A stretch of DNA of 64,000 bases from Corynespora cassiicola (GCA_022059125.1 JAEUWY010000005.1:6138001-6202000); one strand, 5' to 3'; positions 33,390 to 46,390 are shown, counted from the first letter of the stretch. Made by a program: numbers and translations. The notes: generated by a model not told the origin, from the letters alone.

Positions 33390-33828
33390 TTAAACTCCCG
33401 AGAGAGAACTCCATACGACAAGCTTCAAAAGGCAGACCGCGAAAGCCCGGTTAAGCATGCTGCTTACGCCCTCGGATCCGGCTGAACACACTATGTTAGC
33501 TGATGGAAAGAACTGGAAAGAAAATGAATGAGTGTATTGTGTGAGCTTGGTTGACAGCGGATATACATACATGAGCCAAGATGGTGGCGTAGTGGCTGGG
33601 AAGCCTCATCTGCTAATACACTATAACCGTACCACCATGTCAGCTATTGGACTAGAATCAAGTAGCCCACCACAATCGGTATGCTGCCACAGGCAAGAGT
33701 CATGCACTTACATTCCCACAAGACCTAAATTGTCGCTTCTCTGGTCCTGTAATGTCTTCTCGAGGAGAGGAAACAGGCATGGCAATAGCCATTCCCATAA
33801 GCATAGTAAGTACAAGGGTGTATCTCAT
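33390..33828 (-). CDS. candidate small secreted protein with Kex2-like site; 3' part unresolved
   Basis: Exon 1 is 33828-33712 (39 codons). It starts MRYTLVLTMLMGMAIA, a good signal peptide, then a short acidic propeptide ending in EKR, a Kex2-type cleavage site, followed by QFRSCGN with one Cys. A consensus GTAAGT donor follows at 33711. Reading through gives a stop after three more codons. Several acceptors are possible downstream; one at about 33514 (TTTCTTTCCAG) leads in frame to FFPSANIVCSAGSEG and a stop at 33390. Only exon 1 is well supported. The gene lies in a ~0.8 kb GC-normal island and its upstream side becomes AT-rich within about 50 bp of the start. That setting and the peptide layout fit an effector-like secreted protein, but no homologue is recognised. 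Confidence 0.4.
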
Positions 33829-34310
33829 TGTAGAGAAGTGGTTGACGGCCAAAGATGTTCTGTTAAGATGTTGTGTTGTTTAATAATGTAAAAACTAAGC
33901 TTTTGAAAATTGTTATAATACAAATTAGAGCAGATTCTGTAGCTTTAAATACTTATTACTTTCTAAACAGCGGGGTTTTTAGCTTCTTTTTAAGCTAAAA
34001 ACAGAATTAGAAATCTGTACAAAGAGTCTGTTTAGCGGCTTCAGCCTTAGATTTAAAACAGACTTAAGTTACTAGAATAATTTCAATAATATAAAATTTC
34101 TAGTTTAATATAGTACTTTGCTATTTTTTAAAAGCTTTTTTAGTAGCCTTAGATTTAAATTTAAAATAACTTTAAACTGCTAAAATAGTTTTAGAAAAAT
34201 AAACTTTCTTAATTTTATAAAAATTAAAATAACTTTATATTATTTTTATATGTTTTTTAAATTAAAAGTCTTAGTAAAATATAAAATAAAATCTATAGAA
34301 AATTATTCTC

Positions 34311-35150
34311 TGTTTTTTTTTACTGTTTTTATTTTATTATTAATAAGTAGTAAGTATATTATTTTATTTTTATTTTATTTTAGTTAGTACGTACTACCCG
34401 TTGCGTAATCTTATATATTTTATAATATTATTTTATTATATAACGTAACGTTAATACGTAATCTACACTTTTATTTTAAATAATAATAGTATTTTAATAA
34501 TTTTTTTTATTTTTAATCTATAATAACTACAACTTCTATTTTTTTCTACTGTTTCTATTTTATTATTAACGAGCAGCAAGTATATTATTCTATTTCTATT
34601 CTATTTTAGTTAATACGTACTACCTGTCGCGTAATTTTATATATTTTATAATATTATTTTATTACGTAATATAACGTTAACACGTAATCTACGCTTTTAC
34701 TTTAAATAATAATAAATACTTATTTTAATAATTTTTTTTAATTTTTAATTTATAATAACTATAATTATAACTATATAACTTTTAAACGTATTTTTAGTTT
34801 TTAATTTTTTATATTTATATTACGTAGTTTATATAATTACTGCTACCCGCGTATATACGTCTCTACCTCTATTTTACTTTCTAATACTATTATTTTCTAC
34901 TATTTTAATTATTTCGCGTATATTTTTTATTATTATAGTTATATAAATGTTACAGCAGAATTACGTATAGTATAGTTATATATAATATAGCTTACAGTTA
35001 TAGTAAGAGCTTAGAAAAGAGATAGATTAATTAATTAAGTATATATAAAAAAACTGTTAACATTAAAAACTGTTTTTTATAAATATTATTTTTTATAAAT
35101 ATTATTTTTTATAAATACTGTCGCGTACGTACTTAGACGTTTTTTTTTAT
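34311..35150 (+). repeat. Rep-A copy 3 (RIP-degraded, 5' part duplicated)
   Basis: Two tandem versions of the family start lie at about 34311-34540 and 34541-34750 (shared strings with TTAGTTAGTACGTACTACC and TTAGTTAATACGTACTACC). The sequence then runs colinearly with the other copies to GTAAGAGCTTAGAAAAGAGATAG and AACTGTTAACATT. Downstream, short TTTTTTATAAATATTA units repeat and the family similarity is lost before the Gypsy element. Confidence 0.65.
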
Positions 35151-35370
35151 TTTAAAAAAATATTTAGCTAAAAAACAGAAAAATGTTACCTGCTATATAA
35201 AATATATTTTTAAATATAGTAATAAATATATAAAAATAGTTAGTGTACGTAATTTTACGTTTACTAAAAAAAATTTTAAAATTTTATATATAAAGTTTTA
35301 TAAAATTATTATAATAAAAAAATTACTATAATAATATTAGTAATATTAGTAATATTAGCGATACTAGTAA

Positions 35371-35729
35371 TATAACAAACCTCGTCCGCATAAAGTCTGA
35401 ATTTACTTTTTAGTATTATATACGTAATTTTAACTTCTAACTAAACTTTAACTTTAATTTTTAATTTAACTCTAACTTAAATCTAAATATTTAGCTATTT
35501 AAATTTTTTATTTTTTTAAAACTAAAACAGCACTAAGCTGAACTAAAAATAAAAAGTTTTAAAAAAGAATATAAAAAAATATAATATTTCTAAATAGTTC
35601 TGTAGTTTAGAAATATTCTTTTATATAAAACTTATAAGTTCTAACTTATAATTATTTTTTAGTTTTATAAACTTTTATTCTAAATAGTATTTAAGCTGTA
35701 TTAAAAATAAATCGCTCTATATTTTTATA
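35371..35729 (+). repeat. 5' LTR of the Gypsy element (359 bp)
   Basis: Begins TATAACAAACCTCG and ends TTTTTATA; original ends were presumably TG...CA before RIP. It aligns along its whole length with the 3' LTR, and the differences are mostly transitions. Confidence 0.9.
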
Positions 35730-38700
35730 TTATATTTCTAAACTTTTTTTTACTAGTAACGGCTTAAAAATATTACTTTTCTATTTATTATAAAAAGAAG
35801 TATAACTAAATAGTATATATATTAGATTAAATCTGTTTTAAGTTACTACGTGCGTTTTTAACTTTTAGTAAAATTAAAAAATTTTAAATTTTTTAATAAT
35901 TAAAGTTTTTAAGTTTAAAACTTTTATTTTTATATAAGTTAGATTATTTTTAGAAAAGACGCGTTATGCGCTAAAGTAAAAACTAAATAACTACTAAAAA
36001 TTTACTAAAATTAATTTTAACTATTAATATCTAGTATTATATATTTTCTAAATATTTTTATAAAAAAAGCTATTTAAAAATTAAACTAGCTGCAAAAATA
36101 GCTTTAACTCTTTAATAATAATTTAAAATTTACTAAATTTTTATACTAATCTAATAACAGTAATTTTTATTTTCTACTAACTAAAATAAAAATTTTATAG
36201 TTATAAGTTAAAATATAAAAACTTAAAGCCGCTACTACAGATTTTTTTTTCTAAAATAAAAAATAATTAAAATGTTACTATTAACTTATATTTAATAACT
36301 ATCTAAATTATTTTTAATTTTAGTTTAGATAAAATTATTTAAATAAATTTTTAAAATTAAGCTTTTTAGTAATAGAAAAACTATTATCTTTCTATAATAG
36401 CTAGTTTCTATTTAAAATTATTTTAATATTAATTAGAACTACTATTTTACTAAGTAAGCTTATATAGCGGAAGTCTAAAAATATATATTAGAACTAGTTT
36501 AAAAATACTTAAAGCTCTGTTACTTAGCTAATAATTTTTAAAAATAATTTTTTAATATAAAAAAAATACTTAACTTTTTAAAATTATATTTTATTTTAAA
36601 AAATAAAAAAGTAGAAAATTAAGTAGCTTTTTACTAACTGCAGATAAAATAAAATTTTTTTTTTTTTACTTTTAAAGCTTAATTTTTATTTACTACTATT
36701 AAAAATAAAGTATATAAAAAAATAGTTTATTTATTTATAGAAAAAAATAACTTTAGCCCTGTAAGTTTTAAACTTTAAATTTAAATTTCTATAAAATAAC
36801 TTTTTTAATAATGTAGTAAAAATTTTTTTTTATAATATAAAACGCTAAAAATTTTTTATATTTACTATTAGTAGAAGTAGAAAAAGTAATTCTAGCTCTA
36901 TTTTATATAAAATTTTAAAAAATTAGAAGCTAACCAGCTTATCTATAGTATCTATATAAAAAAAAAAAATTATTTATTAGTGTACTACCCGCGCGGAGTT
37001 ATAATTACTATACTAATATAAAATTAGTAAGCTATTTAAAACAGCTTTAGCTGCAGAAGAAAACTGCTTTAACTATAATAAATAAAATTATTTTATACGT
37101 AATTATAATTTTTTATAAATAAGCTAAACTTTTATTAAAAATAATTTATAAAACTAATTTAAAAATACAATTAACTTTAATAAACTAGATTTAGTCTAAC
37201 TAAAAAATAAAAATATTTAAAAAAAATCTCCGCTTTAAATTACGGTAAATATAATTTATTTAATATAGACTTATTAAACTTATTAAAAAGCTATTATTTT
37301 TAAATATTTTCTGTTTTTTATTCTAATAGACTTAAAATTTATTTATATTTTTTTATTAATACTAGCGTATAAAAATTTTTATTTATTAATACTTCTATTA
37401 TAATATTTTTAGTTTATACTTTTTAGATACTTATTTAAAAACTATTTTATAAAGTTAAAGTACGAAAGTTTTAGAATTTAATTAAATTTTTAGCTACTTA
37501 TTATATTTACTTTTATTTTTACCTAAATAAATATACTATTTTAAATTACTTTTTTATTATTCTTAATCTAAAATCCCAGAACTGTATTATTAGTTTAAAA
37601 TAAAAAAAAAAGTTTAAGTTTAAATTAGATACAGAATACAACTGGATTATATAACTAGCTTAATATACTTTTTTTTATATATTTACTTTATCTATTTTCT
37701 AACGCTTATATTTTTTTATAACTAGCTAAAAAATAGAGTAAAATATTTTTTATAGAAATATATTATAAAAAAATTTATATTTTTTTAGCTTAAATATTTT
37801 TTTTTAACTAACGTTTAATACTGTTTTAAATTTAGCTGTAATTTTTAGATAGCTACTATATTTACTAACGCTTTTTATTTTTAAATAAAATAACTTAAAA
37901 ATAAATTTTTTATAATAACTATTTATAAAATTAACTGACAAATTTAGAACTTCTATTTTTTAAATAAAATTATTATTTTTTTAATATCTAACTAACTATT
38001 TTTTATATATAAATTTTATTAAAATATATTTAATTTAAAGGCCGCACTCTATCTTTCTTTATATTAACTATATAATTATAAAATTATTTTAACTAAACTT
38101 TTTCTAAATAGCTATAGTTTATTATATAAATAAAATTTTAAGAAACTTAAAGCTACTTAAAAATTTATAATAATTTAATTTTAATATAGTTTTATTAAGC
38201 AAAGCCGGAATTTTTTTATATTTTTTATTTTTTATATCTGTAAATTAAATAAAAAACTTAAAATATATATTAACTACTATAAACTAAACGTTTTTACTTA
38301 AAAAAACACTTATCTAATATTTTAAATAAATAAACTACTAGTAAAGTTTAATAAAGCTAAATTTTTTATAAAATTAGATATTTACGCTGCGTTTAATAAA
38401 ATTTATATAAACTTTAATAGTAAAAAATATACTACTTTCTAGATATAATACAGAATATATAAATATAAAGTTTTTTTATTTAGGCTGTGTAATAGTTTAG
38501 CTATATTCTAGCAGTATATAAATAATATTTTAATAAACTACTTTAACGACTTCTGCATTATATACTTAAATAATATTTTTATTTACTTTAAAAATAAACT
38601 AACTTATATTTAGTATATTAAAACTATTTTAGAATAACTACGTTAGGCCGGACTATAAATAAATATAACTAAATTTAAATTTTATATAAAACGTACTTAA

Positions 38701-41700
38701 TATTTAAAATATATTTTAACTAACTAAAAATTAAAAGTAAATTTAGAAAAAGTTAAAGCACTGCGGAACTGGGTCCGATCTACTACTATTACTAAAATAA
38801 AATTATTTTTAAAATTTATTAGCTTCTACTAATAATTTATACTAAAATATTTTTAAATAGTTTTTTTAATTAGTATACTTTAAAGTTTTATAGTATTTTT
38901 TAAATAAACTTTAGCGTATAATTAAGCTTTTAAAGCTTTAAAAAAAGTTTTTCTTTTTATTTTAACGCTATATTATTTTAATTCTAAATTACTTATAAAA
39001 CTAAAAATAAATATAGTAAACAGTATAATTACAGATATATAATTCTAGTAATATATTAATAGAAAATAGTACTTTTACGCTTTTTACAGTAAAATTTTAT
39101 CTAGCTCTAAACTAAACTAAAAAATATATAATAAAAAACTTTTTACTATTATTACTGCTTTTAAAAAATAGTAAACTAATTTTTTTTCTATAAAGTATTA
39201 AATTTAAGTATATTTTAACTATAAATTATTTAAATATTTATAACTACTAAAGTTTTTAACGCGTAATAAGTAAAATAAATAGAAAATTTAGTACTTTTTA
39301 ACTTCTATATTAAATATACTTTAAATAAAAATAATATTAAAGCTAATATTTTTAGTTGTTGTAAATAGAATATAAAAAAGAAATTTTATTTAGCGTAATA
39401 ATTATTTTTATATATTAATCAGACTATATTATTTTAATTTCTAGATTAATACTAAATTAGCTTAAAAATATATTAGAGCTTAAACTAAGTATACTGCCCG
39501 GGTATATATAATATTTTTTAATAATTTTATAAGCTTTAATTCTTTTAAACTTATTAATACTTTTCTAAAATAAAATTAATTAAGTTTTATAAAAAAATAA
39601 AAAAATATATTTAACTAGCACTAGACACAGAATAGATTTATATTATATTAATATTAGTTATATATTTTTTAGAATTTTATACTTATTACACGTTTAATAC
39701 AAAAGACTTATAACTAAGTTTTTTTTATATATTTTAGCTTTATAAAAATTTACTAGTTACTAGCTTAAAAGTACTACTAAAAAAATATAGTTAATTTATA
39801 TAAATAATATATAAAGAACTGTTTTATCTATTAATAGATATATTTAAAATAAATTTAAACTGCTAAAAAAATCTATCTACTTTCTATTTTAAATAAACTT
39901 ATATAATATTTCTATATAGACTTTAAGAAATTCCCCTGTAATAAAGCTAGATATAACTAAATTTTAGTAATTATTAATTAACTTTTTAAGTAAGCTGTAT
40001 TAATTTTATATTATAAAAATATTAACGTATATAGTATAGTCTATTTATTTATTTAGTAAATATACTAATTTAAATATATTTTAAAAATTATTATATCTAA
40101 CTAAAAACTACAGTTTATTTTTAACTTCTAGTTTAAATTTTATTATATTATTAGCGTTAAAGTTAAATTATTTACTATATATTATAAAAAAACAGACAGC
40201 TAAACTAAAATTATAAACTAATATATTAACTAGAAACTAACGCTATTTATAAGTTATTACTAAAATAATTAAAGTAAACTTCTGCTATTAATAGATCGCA
40301 CCTAAATTACTTTACTATATATAAACTTAAAAATAATTTTATACTAAGTTTTATTTAGTTTTAAACTCTGTTAGAGTTAGTATTAAAAAAAATTTAAACT
40401 TTTAAAATTTTAAAAAAAGCTAAACTACTAAAATACTTTATTTCTAGCTTTTTAAATATATAAAGTATAAAAAATTATAAAAAAATTTTTTAAAAAAAAC
40501 TTAAAAACAGATATAAGTTTAAGTTAATTCTTATTACCGCTAAGTAGATTAAAATATTAAAAATTAAATATATTTAAAAACTAAAAATTTATTATTAATA
40601 AAACTAAGTTAAAAGCTGTCTGAATAGTAAACAGATTTCTTTAAAATAATAAAAAAAATAAATTACTTATACTGCTTTAAATTACTTTTTAAATTAAAAA
40701 TTTATAATATATTTATACTAAATATTTTTTATAAAAATTTAAGTAATCTATTTCTAGAACAAAAAACTTTAAAATTTATTAAAGTACTTATTAATAAAGT
40801 AGAAAAATAAAAAATAGAGAATATTTTTGCTAGTAAATTAATATATTTATTACTAAAATATTAAGTAAGCTAGATTAGATATAACCCGGACTTTATATAG
40901 TATAATATATTTAATTTTATAAGCGCTTTTTATAAATTTAAAATATTTTATAATAAGTATTTAAATAAGCTAGAACTTTTCCGGTCTTTAAACTAATAGC
41001 TTTAAATATAAAAAAAAAATAGAAAATATAAATTATTTATAAAATAATAGAGCGGTATAAAATAGTTATTAGATATTTATTTAGAACTTATTTCAGACCC
41101 GCCTCTAGCCTAACTACTAATTTTTTTTATTTTTATTATAAATAAATATATTATTATTTAATTTTTTTAGTTTTAATTTATTATTAGACTTTGTTAAAAT
41201 TTTAGCTAACTTACCTGCCTGCTAAAACTACTTTACTAAAAAACACTTAGTAAAATTAGTAGTTTTTTTTTAATTTACGCGAATTAAACTGTAAAAATAA
41301 ACTATTTTTAAATTAACTAGTTTTTAATTTATTTTTTTTTATATTTTTATAGACTGTTTTTAAAAGCGCATAAATAGCTAGTAATACTTTTCTAATTTAT
41401 ATATATTCTAATTCTGCTTTAGCTATAATTTTTATAGTAGTAAAAAATAAAACGCAGTTTAAACTTTTTTTTTAGTTATTTATAGTTTATATTAATATTT
41501 TATACTTATTAGCGCAGCACTTTAAAATCTCAAAATAAAAGTATTAGTTAACTATTTAGAAAGCGCTCTAAATTAGATATATACTAGTTTATAAAAGCTT
41601 TTTTAAGCTATATAGTATTTACACTTTTTATTTAAAACTAACTTAAATTTAAAATTAATAATATTTTTTTTAGCTAAAATATAATAAGTATATAGGTATA

Positions 41701-42077
41701 TTTTACAGTAAACTACTAGTAAAACACTAAATAAAACTAAAATAAATATAATAAAGCAGAGCTGTTAAAATAGTTAGAAGCTTTAAAAATAAATTAATTT
41801 AAATATTAGAATTAGAACAGACTACTTACGGAATATAATAGTTAAAAAAAAAAAAAAAAAAAGTAGAAAGTGCTAAATTTATACTAACTAAATAATAATA
41901 TTTTAAATATTTAGCTAGTTACTTAAACGCGTAACACTTCTTTTAATAAAATATAAAAAATAAAAAATAAATAATAAAATAAAGTGCTCTGCTTCTAATA
42001 AAAAATATTTATATTTTTTTAAAATAGACTATAATTTAGAACAGATTAAAATAATTTATTTACTAAAAAGAGGGTAA

Positions 42078-42436
42078 TATAATAAATCTTATTTATATAA
42101 AGTCTAAATTTACTTTTTAGTATTATACACGTAACCTTAACTTTTAACTAAACTTTAATTTTAACTTTTAATCTAACTCTAACTTAACTTTAAATATTTA
42201 GCTATTTAAATTTTTTATTTTTCTATAACTAAAACAGCACTAAACTAAACTAGAAATAAAAAGTTTTAAAAAAAAATATAAAAAAACGTAATATTTCTAG
42301 ATAGTTTCATAGTCTAGAAATATTCTTTTATATAAGACCTATAGATTCTAACTTATAATTATTTTTTAGTTCTGTAAACTTTTATTCTAAGTAGTATTTA
42401 AACTGTATTAGAAATAAGTCGCTCTGTATTTTTATA
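42078..42436 (+). repeat. 3' LTR of the Gypsy element (359 bp)
   Basis: Begins TATAATAAATCTTATT and ends TTTTTATA. It has exactly the same length as the 5' LTR and is followed by the AGTAA target copy. Confidence 0.9.
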
Positions 42437-42859
42437 AGTAATATTTACAGTTTAAAAAACTATAAAAATAAAGTTTATATTACTACGCTAATTAGTTTAC
42501 TATAATAAAACTATTTAGTTTATAAACTTATTTATAGTTTATAGTTTATAAACTAACTATAGTAATTAATTGTAATTTTAATATAGGCTTTAAAACTTAC
42601 GCGTACGGATACAGAGTATAATAAAATTTAAAAAGTAAATAATCTGTATAGTTGTTATAAGCGTAGCTAATAATACTTCTCTAAACAGTAATAGTTTTTT
42701 TTATAATATTTACTTAGGCAGGTATCTATAAAAATTAAATTTTTATAATATTAAAGCTTTTATTTAAAGTTTTTATTTAAAGCTTACAGCCACTTATTAA
42801 AAGTATTTTATTTTATATAACTATATTTCGCGTTTAATATTTTAATAATTATAAATTAT

Positions 42860-43190
42860 AATTTTTTTACGTTATTTTTAAATAAATTTTTAGAGCTTTA
42901 AAGCTTAAAATCTTAAAACTTTAAAATAGTATTTTTTTTTTTAGCTGTTATTTTTATAATTTATAATTTATAATTTATATAGTTATAAATTTATAAACTA
43001 ATAAGCTAGTAAACTTATAAAATAGAAATTATTTCTTTACTTATTAATAATCTAATTATTTTTTATTATTTTTAGTTACTGTTTTATCAGATGTCTAACT
43101 AGCATTATTTCTGTTTTTTTTTTATTAATTTATATTTACTGTTTAGTTCTAGCCTAGTACAGCTAAGAGAAAGAGACTTCTGTAGCTCTT
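42860..43190 (+). repeat. Rep-A end fragment (RIP-degraded)
   Basis: Matches the last ~300 bp of the next Rep-A copy (44180-44450) and the end of the GC-normal copy, including TTTTTAGTTACTGTTTTATC, TTTACTGTTTAGTTCTAGCC and AGAGAAAGAGACTTC. The next copy follows directly. Confidence 0.6.
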
Positions 43191-44455
43191 TTAATAATAA
43201 CTACAACTATAATTATATAATTTTTAAACGTGTTTTTAGTTTTTAATTTTTTATACCTGCGTCGCGTAGTTTATACAATCGCCGCCACCCGCGTACTCGC
43301 TTTCTAACACTATTACTTCTTACTATTTTAATTATTTCGTTTATACAAATATTATAGTATAGTTACGTACAGTATAGCTTACAGCAGTTATAGTAAGAGC
43401 TTAAAAAAAAAAATTAGATTAATATATACTCTTATAGCAAAGACCTAAAAGAGAAGATATAATTAACTAAGTGTAAAAGAAACTGTTAACGCCGAAAGTT
43501 ACTTACAAACGCTGTTCTCTATAACTACTATTACATAATTCGCAATTACTATCACACGTTAGCAGTTACTTAAATATAAAATATATATAATATACAGATT
43601 ACTGCTGCCGCTGCTGCTACTACTACTTAAACTACTACTTCTCTTCTTAGCGCTTTTAGAAGCCTATAAAAAAGAGCTATCTGCTAAGCAGAACGTCTAG
43701 ACAAAAACGCTGCGCAACAGAATTAAAGTTTAAATTCTAATCTGTTATTAGTACTAAAAACTCCAGCTAGAGCTTCGGCTAAAGCTTTAGAAAGAAGTTA
43801 TTCTTACTGCAGGCTAAAATTATTAAAATAACACTAACTACGCCGAGCGTAGCTGTAGAAATTAGAGCTCTACGGGCTATCGTGGCTATCGTAGCTATTA
43901 CAGCTATCTATACTATATTAGCTGTAAGCTGTTCCGGTTCTTTAAAATAGTTTACTTATAATAAATTTTAATTAAAATAAAATATTTTTTCTGCAATCTA
44001 GAAAAGCTGCGATTTAGAAGTTTTAGTTAAAAATTTATTTTATATAGTTCTAGTGCAGCAGATAGTATTTTTATATTTATAAATATTAGAATTAAAATCT
44101 ACAGCTTAATAACTTATTAAAAAAAAAAAAACCTTACTAGTTTATAGATTATAATTATTTACTTTAATATTATAATAACTTTAAATAAATTTTTATAGAT
44201 ATTACTGCTTTAGAGCTTTAAAGCCTTAAAGCTTTAAAATAATATTTTATTTTTTACTATAACTTTCGCGATTTATATACTTACAGAATAAAAATTACTC
44301 TGTTAATAATTTAAATATTTTTTATTATTTTTAGTTACTATTTTATTAAACGCCTAACTAGCGTTATTACTATTTATACTTATTATCTGTATTTATTATT
44401 TAGTTCTAGTTTAGTAAAGCTAAAAAAAAGAACTTCTACAGCTTTTTGAATAGAA
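43191..44455 (+). repeat. Rep-A copy 4 (RIP-degraded, lacks the first ~200 bp)
   Basis: Colinear with the GC-normal copy: AACTACAACTATAATTATA, CGTCGCGTAGTTTATAC, GTAAGAGCTTAAAAAAAA, GTTAACGCCGAAAG, then the Leu-rich ORF region (43600-43720), ending with TTATTTAGTTCTAGTTTAG. Composition is intermediate near 43480-43900 and AT-rich elsewhere. Confidence 0.7.
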
Positions 44456-44689
44456 AATTATAAAATAAAAGTTTATAAATTACTTAATTTAAAATATAAA
44501 GTATAAATATAAAGTAGATTATCTAATAAGTGTTAAAAAGTATAGAACTAGTTATAGTATTTATAAAAAAGTTAAAAACTAATAAGCTTAAGTTTTGTAT
44601 TAAAAAATATAATAACTTAACTATAAGTAGTATAAAATAAGTATTATATTTAATAAAAGTATAAGCTATAAATAGTACTACAGCACTGG

Positions 44690-45134
44690 CAGTACCACCT
44701 CCGGACCAGAGAGCGGACCGTCGGTACTACTTTGCAGATGCGATATCTCATAACTATAAATTTCAACAGTTGAGTTACTAAAAATTGTCCTCATTTCATT
44801 GAAATATCATCTAGAGATTATGTGTGAGTGCAATATAAATGATCACGGGTATCACAGGAAACAATCTATGACCCAAATCGGACCCATTCACCCTACAATT
44901 AAAAAAAAGGCAAGCTATCTGCTTCATATTCTTTGGACACGACTGTGGAATGACCAACCCCATGTTGGCTGGAGAGGCTACATCCTGTATTGTGTGAATC
45001 CAATCTGCCAAGAGAGAAGCTTCCCGCAGCTTGCATTTCACACAATGATTTCAATCATGAGAAAGACTCTTTATATATAGACACTCCATAAGTTTTACTA
45101 AGAGTATAATCAGCCCTGCTGCCTCAAGGTGTCA
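44690..45134. other. isochore edge and RING gene upstream region
   Basis: Composition returns to normal at about 44690. A 93-codon plus frame (44799-45080) and its opposite-strand partner have no recognisable features, and I do not call them genes. Confidence 0.4.
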
Positions 45135-46307
45135 ATGCCTCAACAAATGCCTGATGAGCAGAGATTTCTGGAGGCGGCGTATGGCCCGTCAACAGCAAAA
45201 GAAGGCATTTGCCGACAAATCGTTGATCATATCACTTTAGGGATTAATATTTGTCGACAATGCGACGACGAAAAGTGTCCATGGTGTAATGCGGTCAGAG
45301 AATTCCAAAAACTCATGCTACAAATCAAAGTTGTTTTGAACATGCGCAACCTTGAAGCAGAGATGTATGCCGAGCAGAGTAATGCCCTCTTGACTATTGT
45401 TAAAAGTCAGCCCGAATTTGGGACTCCCGGAATAATTCATACCTATGTACGAGACGCTATACTCAAACATGATCGGCGCCTGACGTATGGCCAAAAGTGC
45501 TTTCGGTTGATAATCGAAGGCACATTTCCCATTGATTCGCATTTTTTGAAGATCGACATTGTCTGGCATAACCTTCTCACTTGGCACGAGTATGGCACAG
45601 AGCATCAGGTTGTTAGGCATGATCCGTGGTATCCATACGACATCTTTCATCGAACCATTCACGCTAAATTCTTGAATGAGAATGATGAAGAATTTGTGGC
45701 CAACACAGAATGCCTCATCTGCACTGAAGTCATGATTCCCTCGGGGGAAGGCGACCCGAATAGATGGTGCATCGCTTGCCACTGCGGCCACCGACTTTGC
45801 ATCAAGTGCTACGATATGTGGCTGAGCAAAGCAAAAAACGTTTTCAATTGCCCTTTTTGCCGCGCATGCTTGGTCTGCGGCGACAGCCGGAGTCCATGCC
45901 CTTACCACGATCTAGAAGACATACCGGCCGAGACCAAACCACTTTTGGATTTCCTTAATGAGATAAGATATGAGGGGTTTGGTCCGCTGTTGGGATTTAC
46001 CGTTGACACCTTCTGGAGCTTACGAGAGGCTACGCGGGACCTTGGCATTCGCGCGGCTTTGGTCGAAAAGAATCTGCGCGAAATTGATAATGGCAGTGGC
46101 TCCGACTCCGAGTCTTACCCCGATAATTCAGTATTGGACTACTATGAGCAGGAATATGAGCAAGTGGTTGCCGAGTTTCGGGAGGTTGTAAAGAGGTTTC
46201 GTTGTGGTGGTCAGGATGTCGATCATGCATTCGAGCGCCAAAGCAAACACGGCTATCAAATAGGGCAGGGTTCATATTGCCACAAGAAAACTTTGTTTGA
46301 ATGGTAA
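45135..46307 (+). CDS. RING-finger protein (putative E3 ubiquitin ligase)
   Basis: Single exon, 390 aa from the ATG at 45135. The N-terminal half has a small Cys cluster (CRQCDDEKCPWC, about residues 40-51) and helices. A RING-type zinc domain spans about residues 193-242: CLIC, then CHCGHRLCIKC and CPFC, followed at once by ACLVCG. The C-terminal ~120 residues are acidic (GSGSDSESYPD) with predicted helices. RING domains recruit E2 ubiquitin-conjugating enzymes, so ligase activity is the likely role; the target is unknown. Two upstream in-frame residues would need a GTG start and are excluded. It converges on the AAA ATPase gene with 83 bp between stop codons. Confidence 0.75.
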   Translation: MPQQMPDEQRFLEAAYGPSTAKEGICRQIVDHITLGINICRQCDDEKCPWCNAVREFQKLMLQIKVVLNMRNLEAEMYAEQSNALLTIVKSQPEFGTPGIIHTYVRDAILKHDRRLTYGQKCFRLIIEGTFPIDSHFLKIDIVWHNLLTWHEYGTEHQVVRHDPWYPYDIFHRTIHAKFLNENDEEFVANTECLICTEVMIPSGEGDPNRWCIACHCGHRLCIKCYDMWLSKAKNVFNCPFCRACLVCGDSRSPCPYHDLEDIPAETKPLLDFLNEIRYEGFGPLLGFTVDTFWSLREATRDLGIRAALVEKNLREIDNGSGSDSESYPDNSVLDYYEQEYEQVVAEFREVVKRFRCGGQDVDHAFERQSKHGYQIGQGSYCHKKTLFEW

Positions 46308-46390
46308 TAAAAGAGAGCGTATGTATCAAGGAGATTGCCTACCTGTGCTTCCTCCCTTGAGATGACAGTACAAGAAGACGCGATCGTCAT

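Larger units (their letters stand above)
35371..42436 (+). mobile_element. full-length Ty3/Gypsy LTR retrotransposon, RIP-inactivated
   Basis: The element is 7066 bp with two 359 bp LTRs and the same 5 bp sequence AGTAA on both flanks (35366-35370 and 42437-42441). Internal order on the plus strand is that of Gypsy elements. Reverse transcriptase is recognisable at about 38370-38610: KLDIYAAFNKIYI, then FLFRLCNSLAIF and YINNILINYFNDF, and the catalytic YLDD reads YLNN through G-to-A changes. An RNase H region follows at about 38780-39200 and the integrase core QTD(G/S)-type motif at about 40195. A purine-rich tract precedes the right LTR (AAAAAGAGGG). Stops occur throughout, so it is dead. 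Confidence 0.9.
23640..44690. other. AT-rich, RIP-degraded repeat block (AT isochore)
   Basis: Composition changes abruptly at about 23640 and again at about 44690. Between them most DNA is made of A, T and TA-rich strings with almost no long open frame. Identified contents are a Ty3/Gypsy element, a Tc1-like element, several Rep-A copies, microsatellites and two GC-normal islands (about 30650-32760 and 33060-33880). In the Gypsy element catalytic codons carry G-to-A changes, and where a GC-normal and an AT-rich copy of Rep-A can be compared the differences are overwhelmingly C-to-T and G-to-A. That pattern is the mark of repeat-induced point mutation. The stretches about 23640-26076, 28210-29170, 29700-30650 and 33880-34310 are further degraded DNA in which I could not name an element. 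Confidence 0.9.

Noticed and set aside
44799..45080. 93-codon frame at the isochore edge
   Set aside because: Overlaps an equally long opposite frame and has no features.
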